From NCBI GenBank assembly GCA_963800325.1, contig CAWDAQ010000005.1:310001-374000 (forward strand): DNA of 64,000 bases, given 5' to 3'. Under the pieces are notes generated by a model. That model was given only the letters and a program-made list of their open reading frames with translations, was not told where the DNA came from and made no database searches. The DNA is from CAWDAQ01 sp963800325. GTDB taxonomy: Bacteria > Actinomycetota > Actinomycetes > Actinomycetales > Dermatophilaceae. Numbering within the stretch: position 1 is the first letter of the stretch; every line of letters begins with the position of its first letter. This document shows positions 7,071 through 15,344 of the stretch, in pieces. Both the position numbers and the translations under genes were made by a program.

Positions 7071-10004
7071 TCAGCTGCAGCCGCTGGTGCTGCCGCAGCC
7101 CTCGCAGACGTAGCAGGAGCCGGCGGGGCGCATCTTCGTCCCGCAGGTCATGCACATCGGGGCGTCCGCGGACTTGCCCTGGAACTGCTCCAGCAGCTCG
7201 GCCGAGGAGTGGACCGTCGCGTCGGCCGCGCGGGCGGACGCGGCGCCGGTGCCGCCGGTGACCGAGGACGCGTCACCCTCCTCCTTGCGGCGGGAGGCCG
7301 GGGCCGCCGACTGCGAGTAGGACTCGAGCTCACCCTCGATGTCCTCCTCCTCCGATGACGAGGACGAGGACGAGGAGCCCGAGGACCCGGAGGACCCGGT
7401 CGTCGGCTCGGCGTAGGAGCCGGTCTCGAGCTGCCGGGCGCGCTCCTCGGCGGTGTGGATCCCCATGAAGCTGCGGGTGTCGAAGTCCATGTAGTCCAGC
7501 GCGAGGCGGCGGAAGACGTAGTCCATGATCGACTGCGCCATCCGGACGTCCGGGTCGTCGGTGAGCCCGGCCGGCTCGAACCGCAGGTTGGTGAACTTCT
7601 CGACGTAGGTCTCCAGCGGAACGCCGTACTGGAGGCCGATCGAGACCGCGATCGAGAAGGCGTCCATGACGCCGGCGAGCGTCGAGCCCTGCTTGCCGAA
7701 CTTGAGGAAGAGCTCCCCGAGCCGGCCGTCGCTGTAGGTGCCGGCGGTGAGGTAGCCCTCGGCGCCACCGACCGCGAACGACGTCGTCTGCGAGGCTCGC
7801 CGCTTCGGCAGCCGCTCGCGGACGGGCCGGTACTCGACGACCTTCTCGACCTGCGCCTCGGCGGACGCCTTGGCGTTCTTCGCGGTCGAGCCGCCGTCGG
7901 AGAGCGGCTGGCCCACCTTGCAGTTGTCGCGGTAGACCGCGAGTGCCTTGAGGCCGAGCTTCCAGCCCTGGAGGTAGACGTCCTCGATCTCCTCGACGGT
8001 CGCCCGCTCCGGCAGGTTCACCGTCTTGCTGATGGCGCCGGAGAGGAAGGGCTGCACCGCGGCCATCATCCGCACGTGGCCCATCGGCGGGATGGCCCGC
8101 TCGCCCATCGCCGTGTCGAAGACCTCGTAGTGATCGGGCTTCAGCCCCGGGGCGTCGACGACGTGACCCTTGTCGGCGATGTACTCGACGATCGCCTCGA
8201 CGGTCTCCTCGGCGTACCCGAGCTTGCGCAGCGCCCGCGGGATCGTCAGGTTGACGATCTGCATCGAGCCGCCGCCGACGAGCTTCTTGAACTTCACGAG
8301 GGAGAAGTCCGGCTCGATCCCGGTGGTGTCGCAGTCCATCATGAAGCCGATCGTCCCGGTCGGCGCGAGCACGGAGGCCTGCGCGTTCCGGAACCCGTTC
8401 TTCTCGCCGGTCTTGACGACGGCGTCCCATGCCTTGGTCGCGAGCCGCTGGATGTCCTGGTCCATCGTGTGGAGGGTGCGGATCGCGTCGTTGGCCGCCT
8501 GGTGCTTGCGCATGACCCGCTTGTGGGCCTCGGCGTTGCGGGCGTACCCGGCGTAGGGACCGACGACGCCGGCGAGCTCGGCGGAGCGCTTGTAGGACGC
8601 CCCGGTGAGCAGCGAGGTGATCGAGGACGCGAGGGCGCGGCCGCCCTCGGAGTCGTACCCGTGACCGGTCGCCATGAGGAGGGCGCCGAGGTTGGCGTAG
8701 CCGATGCCGAGCTGGCGGTAGTCGCGGGTGGTGTCGCCGATCGCCTCGGTCGGGAAGTCCGCGAAGCAGATCGAGATGTCCATCGCGGTGATGACGAGCT
8801 CGGTGACCTTCTGGAAGGTCTCGGCGTCGAACGTGTCGTCGTCGCGGAGGAACTTCAGCAGGTTGAGGCTGGCGAGGTTGCACGAGGAGTTGTCGAGCGA
8901 CATGTACTCGCTGCACGGGTTGGACGCCGTGATCCGGCCGGTCTCGGGGTTGGTGTGCCAGTCGTTGATGGTGTCGTCGTACTGCAGGCCCGGGTCGGCG
9001 CACTCCCACGCGGCCTTGGCGATCTTGCCGAAGATGTCGCGGGCACCCACCGACTCGATGACCTCGCCGGTGGTCCGGGAGCGCAGCCCGAAGTCGGTGT
9101 CCTCCTCGACCGCGCGCATGAACTCGTCGGTGACGCGGACCGAGTTGTTCGCGTTCTGGTACTGGACCGAGGTGATGTCCTTGCCGCCGAGGTCCATGTC
9201 GTAGCCGGCGTCGCGCAGCGCGCGGATCTTGTCCTCCTCGCGCGCCTTGGTCTCGACGAACTCCTCGACGTCCGGGTGGTCGACGTCGAGCACGACCATC
9301 TTCGCGGCCCGGCGGGTCGCGCCACCGGACTTGATCGTCCCGGCCGAGGCGTCCGCGCCCCGCATGAACGACACCGGGCCGGACGCGGTGCCGCCGGAGG
9401 AGAGCAGCTCCTTGCTCGAGCGGATCCGGGACAGGTTGAGCCCGGCGCCGGAGCCGCCCTTGAAGATGAAGCCCTCCTCCTTGTACCAGTTGAGGATCGA
9501 GTCCATCGAGTCGTCGACGGAGAGGATGAAGCACGCGGAGACCTGCTGCGGGCTCTTCGTCCCCACGTTGAACCACACCGGGGAGTTGAAGCTGAAGACC
9601 TGGTGGAGCAGGGCGTGGGTGAGCTCGTGCTCGAAGACCTCGGCGTCCTCCGGGGAGGCGAAGTAGCCGTGGTCCTTGCCGGCCTTGACGTAGGTGAGCA
9701 CGACCCGGTCGATGAGCTGCCTCAGCCCGGTCTCGCGCTCCGGGGTGCCGAGGGCGCCGCGGAAGTACTTCGTCGTCACGATCGTCGAGGCGTTGACCGA
9801 CCAGAAGTCGGGGAACTCGACGCCGCGCTGCTCGAAGATGGTCTCGCCCGTCTTCCAGTTCTGCTGGACGACGTCGCGCTTCTCCCAGGTGACCTCGTCG
9901 TAGGGGTGGACCCCGGGCGTCGTGTAGATCCGCTCGATCTTGATGCCCTTGCCCTTGCCGGACCCCTTGCGTGCCCCTGAACGTGCGCCGGCGGTCTCCG
10001 TCAT
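7071..10004 (-). CDS. nrdJ: Adenosylcobalamin-dependent ribonucleotide reductase (class II)
   Basis: Reduces ribonucleotides to deoxyribonucleotides using adenosylcobalamin as radical generator. 977 aa, matching the long actinobacterial NrdJ form. The N-terminal nucleotide-reductase domain includes GGSGAGLNLSRIRS, the active-site region NPCSEYMSLDNSSCNLASLNL-type stretch (split cysteines), and APTGTIGFMMDCDTTGIEPD. Residues about 880-905 are a Ser/Glu low-complexity linker. The C-terminus carries paired cysteines CMTCGTKM and CYVCEGCG, the redox-active/zinc tail of this class. ATG at 10004 has GGGAG five bases upstream; the GTG two codons earlier is less likely. It follows nrdR on the same strand with a 117-bp gap, giving an nrdR-nrdJ operon under NrdR boxes. 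Confidence 0.95.
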   Translation of the reverse strand: MTETAGARSGARKGSGKGKGIKIERIYTTPGVHPYDEVTWEKRDVVQQNWKTGETIFEQRGVEFPDFWSVNASTIVTTKYFRGALGTPERETGLRQLIDRVVLTYVKAGKDHGYFASPEDAEVFEHELTHALLHQVFSFNSPVWFNVGTKSPQQVSACFILSVDDSMDSILNWYKEEGFIFKGGSGAGLNLSRIRSSKELLSSGGTASGPVSFMRGADASAGTIKSGGATRRAAKMVVLDVDHPDVEEFVETKAREEDKIRALRDAGYDMDLGGKDITSVQYQNANNSVRVTDEFMRAVEEDTDFGLRSRTTGEVIESVGARDIFGKIAKAAWECADPGLQYDDTINDWHTNPETGRITASNPCSEYMSLDNSSCNLASLNLLKFLRDDDTFDAETFQKVTELVITAMDISICFADFPTEAIGDTTRDYRQLGIGYANLGALLMATGHGYDSEGGRALASSITSLLTGASYKRSAELAGVVGPYAGYARNAEAHKRVMRKHQAANDAIRTLHTMDQDIQRLATKAWDAVVKTGEKNGFRNAQASVLAPTGTIGFMMDCDTTGIEPDFSLVKFKKLVGGGSMQIVNLTIPRALRKLGYAEETVEAIVEYIADKGHVVDAPGLKPDHYEVFDTAMGERAIPPMGHVRMMAAVQPFLSGAISKTVNLPERATVEEIEDVYLQGWKLGLKALAVYRDNCKVGQPLSDGGSTAKNAKASAEAQVEKVVEYRPVRERLPKRRASQTTSFAVGGAEGYLTAGTYSDGRLGELFLKFGKQGSTLAGVMDAFSIAVSIGLQYGVPLETYVEKFTNLRFEPAGLTDDPDVRMAQSIMDYVFRRLALDYMDFDTRSFMGIHTAEERARQLETGSYAEPTTGSSGSSGSSSSSSSSEEEDIEGELESYSQSAAPASRRKEEGDASSVTGGTGAASARAADATVHSSAELLEQFQGKSADAPMCMTCGTKMRPAGSCYVCEGCGSTSGCS

Positions 10005-10121
10005 GTCCACTCCCTCAGCTCGTGCTTCTCGTGTCGCTTCTCTCGTCCAGCCCCCGTGGGACTGAGGTTTCCACCCGGCACCGACAGTCGCTTCTGCCGG
10101 CGCCGGGGAGCTCGTGTCGGG

Positions 10122-10640
10122 CTAGGCGCCCGTGGTGCTGCCGCGGTCGGGCGGCGCGGCCGGGGACGCCGACCCGGGCTCGCGCCCGGTCGCGTCCCGC
10201 TCGGCCCGGAGGACCGCGATCGCGGCCTCGAAGTCGTCCAGGGACTCGAACCCCTGGTAGACGCTCGCGAACCGGAGGTAGGCGACCTCGTCGAGCTCGC
10301 GGAGCGGCCCGAGGATCGCCATGCCCACCTCGTGCGCGTCGACCTCCGCGCTGCCCTGGGCGCGCACCGACTCCTCGACCCGCTGGGCGAGCAGCGCCAG
10401 CGCGTCCTCGCTCACCGGGCGGCCCTGGCAGGCCTTGCGGACCCCGACGAGGACCTTGCTCCGGCTGAACGGCTCGGAGGCGCCGGAGCGCTTGAGGACC
10501 GACAGCCCGGCCGTCTCGATCGTCGTGAACCGACGCCCGCACTCCGGGCACTGCCGCCGCCGCCGGATCTGGCTGCCGTCGTCCGCGGTGCGCGAGTCGA
10601 TCACCCGGGAGTCGGTGTGCCGGCAGAACGGGCAGTGCAT
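10122..10640 (-). CDS. nrdR: Transcriptional repressor NrdR
   Basis: 172 aa ATP/dATP-sensing repressor of ribonucleotide reductase genes. The N-terminal zinc ribbon has Cys3-Cys6 and Cys31-Cys34 (CPFC and CPEC), with the DNA-binding RRRRQ stretch just before the second pair, followed by RFTTIE. The ATP-cone domain spans about 49-140 (LSVLKRSGASEPFSRSKVLVG onward, split here as LSVLKRSG then FSRSKV). Start ATG 10640 is preceded by GAGGAG; the frame is open further upstream but without family similarity. The C-terminal 20 residues are low-complexity. First gene of the nrdR-nrdJ unit, with two candidate binding sites about 80-125 bp upstream of its start, implying autoregulation. Confidence 0.95.
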   Translation of the reverse strand: MHCPFCRHTDSRVIDSRTADDGSQIRRRRQCPECGRRFTTIETAGLSVLKRSGASEPFSRSKVLVGVRKACQGRPVSEDALALLAQRVEESVRAQGSAEVDAHEVGMAILGPLRELDEVAYLRFASVYQGFESLDDFEAAIAVLRAERDATGREPGSASPAAPPDRGSTTGA

Positions 10641-10716
10641 GGCCGGGCTCCTCCCTCGGGGACGACGTCGTGGATGACGGTGGGGACAACCTGTGGGTGA
10701 CGCGCGGTTCGCCTGT

Positions 10717-10732
10717 GTACTAGATGTGGACG
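10717..10732. promoter_or_regulatory. NrdR box, promoter-proximal copy (weaker)
   Basis: GTACTAGATGTGGACG keeps the core CTAGATGTGG of the NrdR box consensus acaCwAtATaTwGtgt (8 of 16 positions). It is centred 32 bp from the second, better box, about three helical turns, which is the arrangement known for tandem NrdR sites. Confidence 0.6.
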
Positions 10733-10748
10733 AATGACATCGCTGTAA

Positions 10749-10764
10749 CCACAAGATGTAGTGC
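10749..10764. promoter_or_regulatory. NrdR box, distal copy (strong)
   Basis: CCACAAGATGTAGTGC matches 12 of 16 positions of the NrdR box consensus acaCwAtATaTwGtgt, including the palindromic CwA...TwG core. Located upstream of nrdR and in phase with the copy at 10717. Confidence 0.75.
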
Positions 10765-11075
10765 CATTACACACCGCTCCAGAGGGTGGCGCAACCCGAC
10801 GCGCCTGATCCGACGCGGCGATCACGTTTTCGCAGGTCAGAAGCCTGCGATGGGCGAAAGATCCCGATTGTCCGGCGTGTCTCCACCCCTACCGGTGGGA
10901 TTCCTGCGCCGCGGGTGACCCTACATGTTGGGGGGCCGCCGCCTCGCCCACCGCCGGCGGACCGCCCCTCCCGCGCGGCGCCCCGGCCGGTCGCGTGCCG
11001 TTGGTCCCTGTCCGGACTTCCGCCCCGGCCGGAGGGTGGGAGGTACCGGAGCGGGCTCGAGCGAGAGGATCAGGG

Positions 11076-11849
11076 ATGCCGGCGCACGACATGATCGACT
11101 ACCTCCTGGGCGGCAAGGTGGCCGTGGTCACCGGCGGGGTCTCGGGGATCGGCCTCGCCTGCTGCCACGCGCTCGCCCGCTCCGGTGCCGACGTCGCCGT
11201 CTGGGACCTGGACCGGCAGGCCGTCGAGCGCACGTGCAAGGACCTCGCGCACTACGGCCACGAGACGCACGGCTCCGTCGTCGACGTCGGCGACAGCGCG
11301 GCGGTCGACGCCGCCATGGAGGAGCTCGTCTCCCGCCTCGGCAGGCTCGACGTCGCGGTCGCCAACGCCGGCATCGGCGGGCCCGCGGTGCACACCGCCG
11401 AGTACGGCGACGAGGACTGGCACCGGGTGACCCGGGTCAACCTCGACGGGGTCTTCTACACCGAGCGGGCGGCGATCCGCGCCATGCGCGAGAGCGGGGG
11501 CGGATCCGTCGTCCTCATGACGAGCATCCTCGGCCAGGTGGGGTTCGCGACCGCGAGCGCGTACACCGCCGCCAAGCACGCCGTCGTCGGGATGGCGCAG
11601 GTGGCGGCCTGGGAGCACGCCGCCGAGGGGATCCGGGTCAACGCGGTCGGGCCCGGCTTCATCCGCACCCCGCTCGTCGACGCCCACCTCGACGAGGCGA
11701 CGATCGACTACCTCGGCTCGCAGCACGCGCTCGGACGGATCGGGCGGCCGGACGAGGTCGCCGAGCTCGTCGCGTGGCTCGGCAGCGACGCCTCCTCGTT
11801 CGTCACGGGGAGCTTCTACGCGGTCGACGGCGGCTACCTGGCGAGGTAG
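11076..11849 (+). CDS. SDR-family NAD(P)-dependent oxidoreductase
   Basis: 257 aa classical short-chain dehydrogenase: cofactor motif TGGVSGIG at 19-26, NAG at 97-99, catalytic Ser150 and Tyr163-x3-Lys167 (YTAAK), and the C-terminal GFIRTPLVD and SSFVTGSFYAVDGGY motifs. WDLDR after the second strand (Asp44/Asp46) suggests NAD preference. Start ATG 11076 follows GAGAGGATC. Substrate unknown; the family includes 3-oxoacyl-ACP reductase-like and sugar or steroid dehydrogenases. Monocistronic by appearance, with a possible hairpin terminator behind it. Confidence 0.85.
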   Translation: MPAHDMIDYLLGGKVAVVTGGVSGIGLACCHALARSGADVAVWDLDRQAVERTCKDLAHYGHETHGSVVDVGDSAAVDAAMEELVSRLGRLDVAVANAGIGGPAVHTAEYGDEDWHRVTRVNLDGVFYTERAAIRAMRESGGGSVVLMTSILGQVGFATASAYTAAKHAVVGMAQVAAWEHAAEGIRVNAVGPGFIRTPLVDAHLDEATIDYLGSQHALGRIGRPDEVAELVAWLGSDASSFVTGSFYAVDGGYLAR

Positions 11850-11876
11850 CGCCGCGACCGGAACGACTCCGGAGGG

Positions 11877-11898
11877 CGGGCGGGGCTGGGGCCGCCCG
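11877..11898 (+). terminator. Possible terminator after SDR gene
   Basis: Stem CGGGCGG/CCGCCCG with an 8-base loop, followed by TCCTT, 27 bp after the SDR stop codon. Confidence 0.45.
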
Positions 11899-11961
11899 TC
11901 CTTCGGCCTTCTCCGACCTCCCCGGGCCCGGACCCGCGCGCCGACGGTCCGGCACGGCAGG

Positions 11962-13068
11962 ATGGCTGTCGTGGTCGGGAGCGGACGCGACGCCGTGCTG
12001 GACCGGCGGCTGCGCACGCAGCGCCTGACGGGGCCGCCGCTGCCGAGCGCGGCCGAGGTCGTCCGGCTGCTCACCTGCGTGCAGAGCCAGGAGCGCGACC
12101 AGGCCGTGTTCTCGCTCGGTCTGCGCTCCCGGGCGGCGACCGCGGACGCCGTCCGGGCCGAGCTGGACGCCGGACGCGTCCTTCGGGTGCACGTGCTCCG
12201 TCCGACGTGGCACTTCGTGGCACCCGAGGACCTGCGCTGGCTGCTCGCGGTGACCTCGCCCCGGGTGGAGTCCTCGCTGCGCGGCCGGCACCGACAGCTG
12301 GGCCTCGACGGCCCCGGTGTCATGGAGCAGGCCCTCGACGCGGTCGGCGGGCTGCTCGCCGCCGGGCCGCTGACCCGCCGCGAGATCGGCGACGAGCTGG
12401 TCCGAGGCGGGAGCCCGGTCAGCCCCGGCCCCCCGCTCGGGCACCTGCTGCTCGTCGCCGAGCTGCGCGGGCTCGTCTGCTCCGGCCCCCTGAAGGGCAC
12501 CCAGCACTCGTACGTGCTCGTCGACGACGTCGTCCCGGCGTCGAGCGTCCCGGACCGGGAGGAGGGCGTGGCGCGGCTGCTGCGGCGGTTCCTCGCCGGG
12601 CACGGGCCGGCGTCCGAGCGCGACTTCACGAGGTGGTCCTCCCTGACGCTGCGTGACGCCCGCGCGGCCCTCGCCGAGGTCGGGGGCGGGCTGGAGCACA
12701 GCCGGGTCGAGGGCACCGACCTCTGGTGGGACCCGGCGACGAGCGTCCGGGCTCGCCCGAACGCCCCGGCCACGTTCCTGCTGCCGACCTACGACGAGGC
12801 CACGTTGACCTACCCCCGGCTCGGGTTCCCCCTCCCGCCGGACCACCCGCACGCCGAACGACCCGACCCGTTCTGGGCCCGGGTCGTCCAGGGACGGCGG
12901 AACGTCGGGGTCTGGAAGCGCACGATCACCGGCGACCGGGTCCGGGTGGAGACCCGACTGGCACCGTCGCTCGGGGTGGAGGGGCTCGAGCAGGTCGAGG
13001 CGGCAGCGGGCCGCCTCGCCGACTTCCTCGGCCGGGGCCTCGACCTCGTCGGGTGCGATCACCGCTAG
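11962..13068 (+). CDS. Winged-helix DNA-binding protein of the AlkZ/AlkX (YcaQ) type
   Basis: 368 aa, length typical of the HTH_42/winged-helix DNA-binding family that includes the DNA glycosylases AlkZ (unhooks interstrand crosslinks) and AlkX. The segment LLTCVQSQERDQAVFSLGLR at 36-55 carries the Gln-x-Gln pair (Gln41, Gln43) in the position of the catalytic Q-phi-Q/D motif. RPTWHFVAPEDLRWLL near 75 and the C-terminal LLPTYDEATLTY and GVWKR motifs are family hallmarks. Actinobacteria have many paralogues, and activity of this one is inferred. Start ATG 11962; weak ribosome-binding site. It precedes a flavoprotein gene by 21 bp and may be co-transcribed with it. Confidence 0.8.
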   Translation: MAVVVGSGRDAVLDRRLRTQRLTGPPLPSAAEVVRLLTCVQSQERDQAVFSLGLRSRAATADAVRAELDAGRVLRVHVLRPTWHFVAPEDLRWLLAVTSPRVESSLRGRHRQLGLDGPGVMEQALDAVGGLLAAGPLTRREIGDELVRGGSPVSPGPPLGHLLLVAELRGLVCSGPLKGTQHSYVLVDDVVPASSVPDREEGVARLLRRFLAGHGPASERDFTRWSSLTLRDARAALAEVGGGLEHSRVEGTDLWWDPATSVRARPNAPATFLLPTYDEATLTYPRLGFPLPPDHPHAERPDPFWARVVQGRRNVGVWKRTITGDRVRVETRLAPSLGVEGLEQVEAAAGRLADFLGRGLDLVGCDHR

Positions 13069-13089
13069 CGCTTCCGGCGCGGGGAGCGG

Positions 13090-14523
13090 ATGCTGGGACG
13101 GGACGTCGCCGGCCGGGCGGTGCCCTGGCCGGAGGCGGACATGGCGTGGTCGGGGCCCGAACCGGGCAGCAGGGCGGTCGTCGTGGGCGCGGGCGTGGCC
13201 GGTCTGCTCACCGCCCGGGCGCTGCGGGACCACGTCGAGACTGTCGAGGTCCTCGACCGCGACCGTCTCGACGGTGCCGGGCCGCGGGCCCACGTGCCCC
13301 AGGGGCGCCAGGGCCACGCCCTCCTCGGCGCCGGCGAACAGCTCATGGGGGCGTGGTTCCCGGGACTCGTCGACGACCTCGTGGCCGGTGGCGCCGTCCG
13401 CGTCGGGGGCGAGCGCATCTGGTGGCACCAGGCGGGCGGGTACCGCATCCGGGGCGACTGGGGCGGCGGCCCGCGCCTTCACCTCACCCGTCCCTACCTC
13501 GAGCACGCCCTCCGGGAACGGGTCGCCGGCATGCCGGGGGTCCGCATCCGCGACAGGTCGCTCGTCGAGGGGGTGATCACGGCCGGGGGTCGGGTCACCG
13601 GGGTCCGGGTCGGCGGGGCCCCCGTTCCCGCGGACCTCGTCGTCGACTGCGGCGGCCGGTCGTCCCGCCTGGTCCACGCCCTCTCGATGGCGGGGACGCT
13701 GCGGACCCCGGTGTCGGAGGTCGTCGTGAACGTGGCGTACGCGACCCGGCTGCTCCGCCGCTCCCCCGACGACCTCGACGGGGACGTCCTCGTCGTCACG
13801 CCGAGCTTCCCGACGACCCCGCGGGGCGGGGTCGCGGTTCCGGTGGAGGGTGGCCGGTGGCAGGTCACCCTCGCCGGATGGCACGGGGAGGCGCCGCCCG
13901 CGGACGACGACGGGTTCCGCGCCTTCGCCCGCCACCTCGGCGCCCCGGTGCTCGCGGAGCTGATCGAGCGGTGTCACCCGGTGGGGCCGGTCGCGTCGTA
14001 CGCGCTCCGGTCGAGCAGGTGGCGGCACTTCGAGCGTGCGGCCGACCTCCCGCCCGGGTACGTGGCGGTGGGCGACGCGGTCGCGAGCTTCGACCCCGTC
14101 TACGGGCAGGGCATGTCGACTGCCGCGCTGCAGGCCCAGGCCCTCGGGGACGCCGTCGCGCGGTGGGGGGCCGGCTCCGACCGCCTTCCCCGGGAGCACC
14201 ACCGCCGGGCGGCGCGGGCGGTCCGCACTGCCTGGGCGATCGCGGTGGGGGCCGACTTCGCGGACCCGCGGACGACCGGTCCCAAGCCGTTCGGGACGGA
14301 CGTGCTCAACCGCTACGTCGGCAGGGTGCTTCTCGCGACCCACACCTCCTTGCCGGTGCAGCAACGGCTCTCCGCCGTCCAGAACCTCCAGGCCACCCCA
14401 GGATCCCTGCTCCGACCGGGCGTCGCGCTCCGGGTCCTGGTGGCGTCCCGCCGCTCACCGGCGGTCACGGGCCTTCCGGTCCCGGGGCCGCGGATCGGGC
14501 CACCGCGACACGCGGCCCGGTGA
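13090..14523 (+). CDS. FAD-dependent oxidoreductase / monooxygenase-like protein
   Basis: 477 aa flavoprotein of the p-hydroxybenzoate hydroxylase-like superfamily. The N-terminal dinucleotide motif VVVGAGVAGLLTARAL is at about 31-46, and the second FAD motif VGDAVASFDPVYGQGMSTA around residue 328 is the GD-type ribityl-binding sequence. VPQGRQGHALL near 73 is typical of a subgroup of actinobacterial FAD-dependent monooxygenase-like proteins without known substrate. The start ATG at 13090 has GGGGAG upstream; an internal ATG at 13141 is the alternative. Downstream of the AlkZ-like gene by 21 bp, possibly an operon. Confidence 0.78.
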   Translation: MLGRDVAGRAVPWPEADMAWSGPEPGSRAVVVGAGVAGLLTARALRDHVETVEVLDRDRLDGAGPRAHVPQGRQGHALLGAGEQLMGAWFPGLVDDLVAGGAVRVGGERIWWHQAGGYRIRGDWGGGPRLHLTRPYLEHALRERVAGMPGVRIRDRSLVEGVITAGGRVTGVRVGGAPVPADLVVDCGGRSSRLVHALSMAGTLRTPVSEVVVNVAYATRLLRRSPDDLDGDVLVVTPSFPTTPRGGVAVPVEGGRWQVTLAGWHGEAPPADDDGFRAFARHLGAPVLAELIERCHPVGPVASYALRSSRWRHFERAADLPPGYVAVGDAVASFDPVYGQGMSTAALQAQALGDAVARWGAGSDRLPREHHRRAARAVRTAWAIAVGADFADPRTTGPKPFGTDVLNRYVGRVLLATHTSLPVQQRLSAVQNLQATPGSLLRPGVALRVLVASRRSPAVTGLPVPGPRIGPPRHAAR

Positions 14524-14572
14524 CCGGCGGCGCCCGTCCGGTGGTCGAGCGACCTGCGCCCAGCGACCGAAG

Positions 14573-14632
14573 CCGGACGAGCCGCCACCGGACGAGCCGC
14601 CACCGGACGAGCCGCCACCGGACGAGCCGCGG
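14573..14632. repeat. 15-bp tandem repeat, four copies
   Basis: Unit CCGGACGAGCCGCCA in three perfect copies (14573-14617) and a fourth ending in CGG. It lies between the stops of two convergent genes (14523 and 14637). Too short and without spacers to be a CRISPR array; perhaps a slippage-prone or terminator-like spacer. Confidence 0.9.
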
Positions 14633-14636
14633 CCCG

Positions 14637-15047
14637 TCAACCAGCGGGGATGAGGATGTCCTCGCCCGCGGAGACCTGCGCGCTCGGCAGGTCGTTGACG
14701 AGCTGGAGCCGGGCCACGCCCTCGGCGACGGGCACGTCGGGCAGCTCCACCGCAGCCACCTCGGAGAGGGTCTGGCCGGGAGCCACCGTCACGCTGTGGT
14801 CGATCACGGGGCCGCCTCCCCCGCTGAGGAGCGCCGTCGTCAGGGCCGCGGCGGCGACGAGGACCCCGAGCGTGAGGACGAGGCGGCCGGCACGGGTGAC
14901 GCGGAGCCCGGAGCGGCTCGGCACGGCCTCCCCCGTCGGGACGAGGACGAGGTGCGGCCGGCCCGGCCGGGTCGTGCCCGGGTGACGTCGGTGCCCGTCC
15001 GGGGCCTCTCGCTCGGGCGCACCGCCCCAGGCGACTGCTGCACTCAT
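14637..15047 (-). CDS. SOS-regulated LysM membrane protein (ChiZ/YneA-like division inhibitor candidate)
   Basis: 136 aa. Residues 1-50 are cytoplasmic and basic, 55-74 form one transmembrane helix, and about 83-134 form a LysM peptidoglycan-binding domain (VTVAPGQTLSEVAA ... AGEDILIPAG). The ATG at 15047 has GAGG six bases upstream. It is transcribed divergently from lexA behind perfect and near-perfect SOS boxes, exactly the position of M. tuberculosis ChiZ (Rv2719c), B. subtilis YneA and C. glutamicum DivS, which delay division after DNA damage. Topology, domain and context all agree; inhibition of division is inferred from those relatives. It has no extra catalytic domain. Confidence 0.85.
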   Translation of the reverse strand: MSAAVAWGGAPEREAPDGHRRHPGTTRPGRPHLVLVPTGEAVPSRSGLRVTRAGRLVLTLGVLVAAAALTTALLSGGGGPVIDHSVTVAPGQTLSEVAAVELPDVPVAEGVARLQLVNDLPSAQVSAGEDILIPAG

Positions 15048-15105
15048 GCTGTCCTCCACTCCCCGGCTCCGGACGGGGCGTGGGCCCCGGCCCCGAACCA
15101 GCCGA

Positions 15106-15121
15106 TCGAACCGGTGTTCGA
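15106..15121. promoter_or_regulatory. SOS (LexA) box 1, perfect
   Basis: TCGAACCGGTGTTCGA, a perfect match to the actinobacterial consensus TCGAAC-N4-GTTCGA. It lies 58 bp upstream of the LysM gene start and just downstream of its predicted -10. Confidence 0.95.
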
Positions 15122-15137
15122 TAGAACGTCTGTACGA
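15122..15137. promoter_or_regulatory. SOS (LexA) box 2
   Basis: TAGAACGTCTGTACGA matches 10 of 12 conserved positions and abuts box 1 without a gap, immediately downstream of the -10 element of the LysM gene (15138-15143 on the minus strand). Confidence 0.7.
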
Positions 15138-15166
15138 TTCCTAGCACGAGCCCGTGCGGCTCGCAA
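15138..15166 (-). promoter_or_regulatory. Promoter of the LysM gene
   Basis: On the minus strand TTGCGA (15166-15161) and TAGGAA (15143-15138) are separated by exactly 17 bp, with SOS boxes 1 and 2 covering the expected transcription start. LexA binding would block initiation. Confidence 0.65.
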
Positions 15167-15173
15167 GACACGC

Positions 15174-15189
15174 TCGAACAGATGTTTGA
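15174..15189. promoter_or_regulatory. SOS (LexA) box 3, lexA operator
   Basis: TCGAACAGATGTTTGA matches 11 of 12 conserved positions and overlaps the -35 of the lexA promoter, the expected place for autorepression. Confidence 0.85.
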
Positions 15190-15214
15190 GAACTGTGTTC
15201 GACGCATCTACTGT
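15186..15214 (+). promoter_or_regulatory. lexA promoter
   Basis: TTGAGA (15186-15191) and TACTGT (15209-15214) with a 17-bp spacer, overlapped by SOS box 3. The resulting leader to the lexA ATG would be roughly 120 nt. Confidence 0.7.
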
Positions 15215-15344
15215 TGGTGACACGTCGACAAGCCAAACAGGGACCACCGACAGCCGTGGTGTTCCTGCTCGGGCGGCCGGCGACCCGACACCCCGGTTCC
15301 CGCCCCCACGCGGGCGGCCGGACGAGGCGAGGAGCGTCCCCGGC

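Larger units (their letters stand above)
10641..11075. other. Intergenic region between nrdR and SDR gene
   Basis: 435 bp between divergent genes. It contains the two NrdR boxes at 10717-10764 in a lower-GC stretch and, at 10828-10859, nested inverted repeats: CGCAGG/CCTGCG (10831-10836, 10844-10849) and TTTCGC/GCGAAA (10828-10833, 10854-10859). These could form alternative hairpins or an operator for the SDR gene. No further gene is seen; the remainder is GC-rich low-information sequence. Confidence 0.5.

Noticed and set aside
7455..9980. Long plus-strand open frame (841 codons) opposite nrdJ
   Set aside because: Antisense artefact of high third-position GC in nrdJ; the translation is low-complexity Val/Leu/Asp/Arg with no domain, and nrdJ is certain.
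10801..11075. Cobalamin riboswitch near nrdJ
   Set aside because: No B12-box consensus seen; the region is upstream of nrdR and the SDR gene and is better explained by NrdR boxes.
14573..14632. CRISPR-like array
   Set aside because: 15-bp units in direct tandem with no spacers; an ordinary minisatellite.
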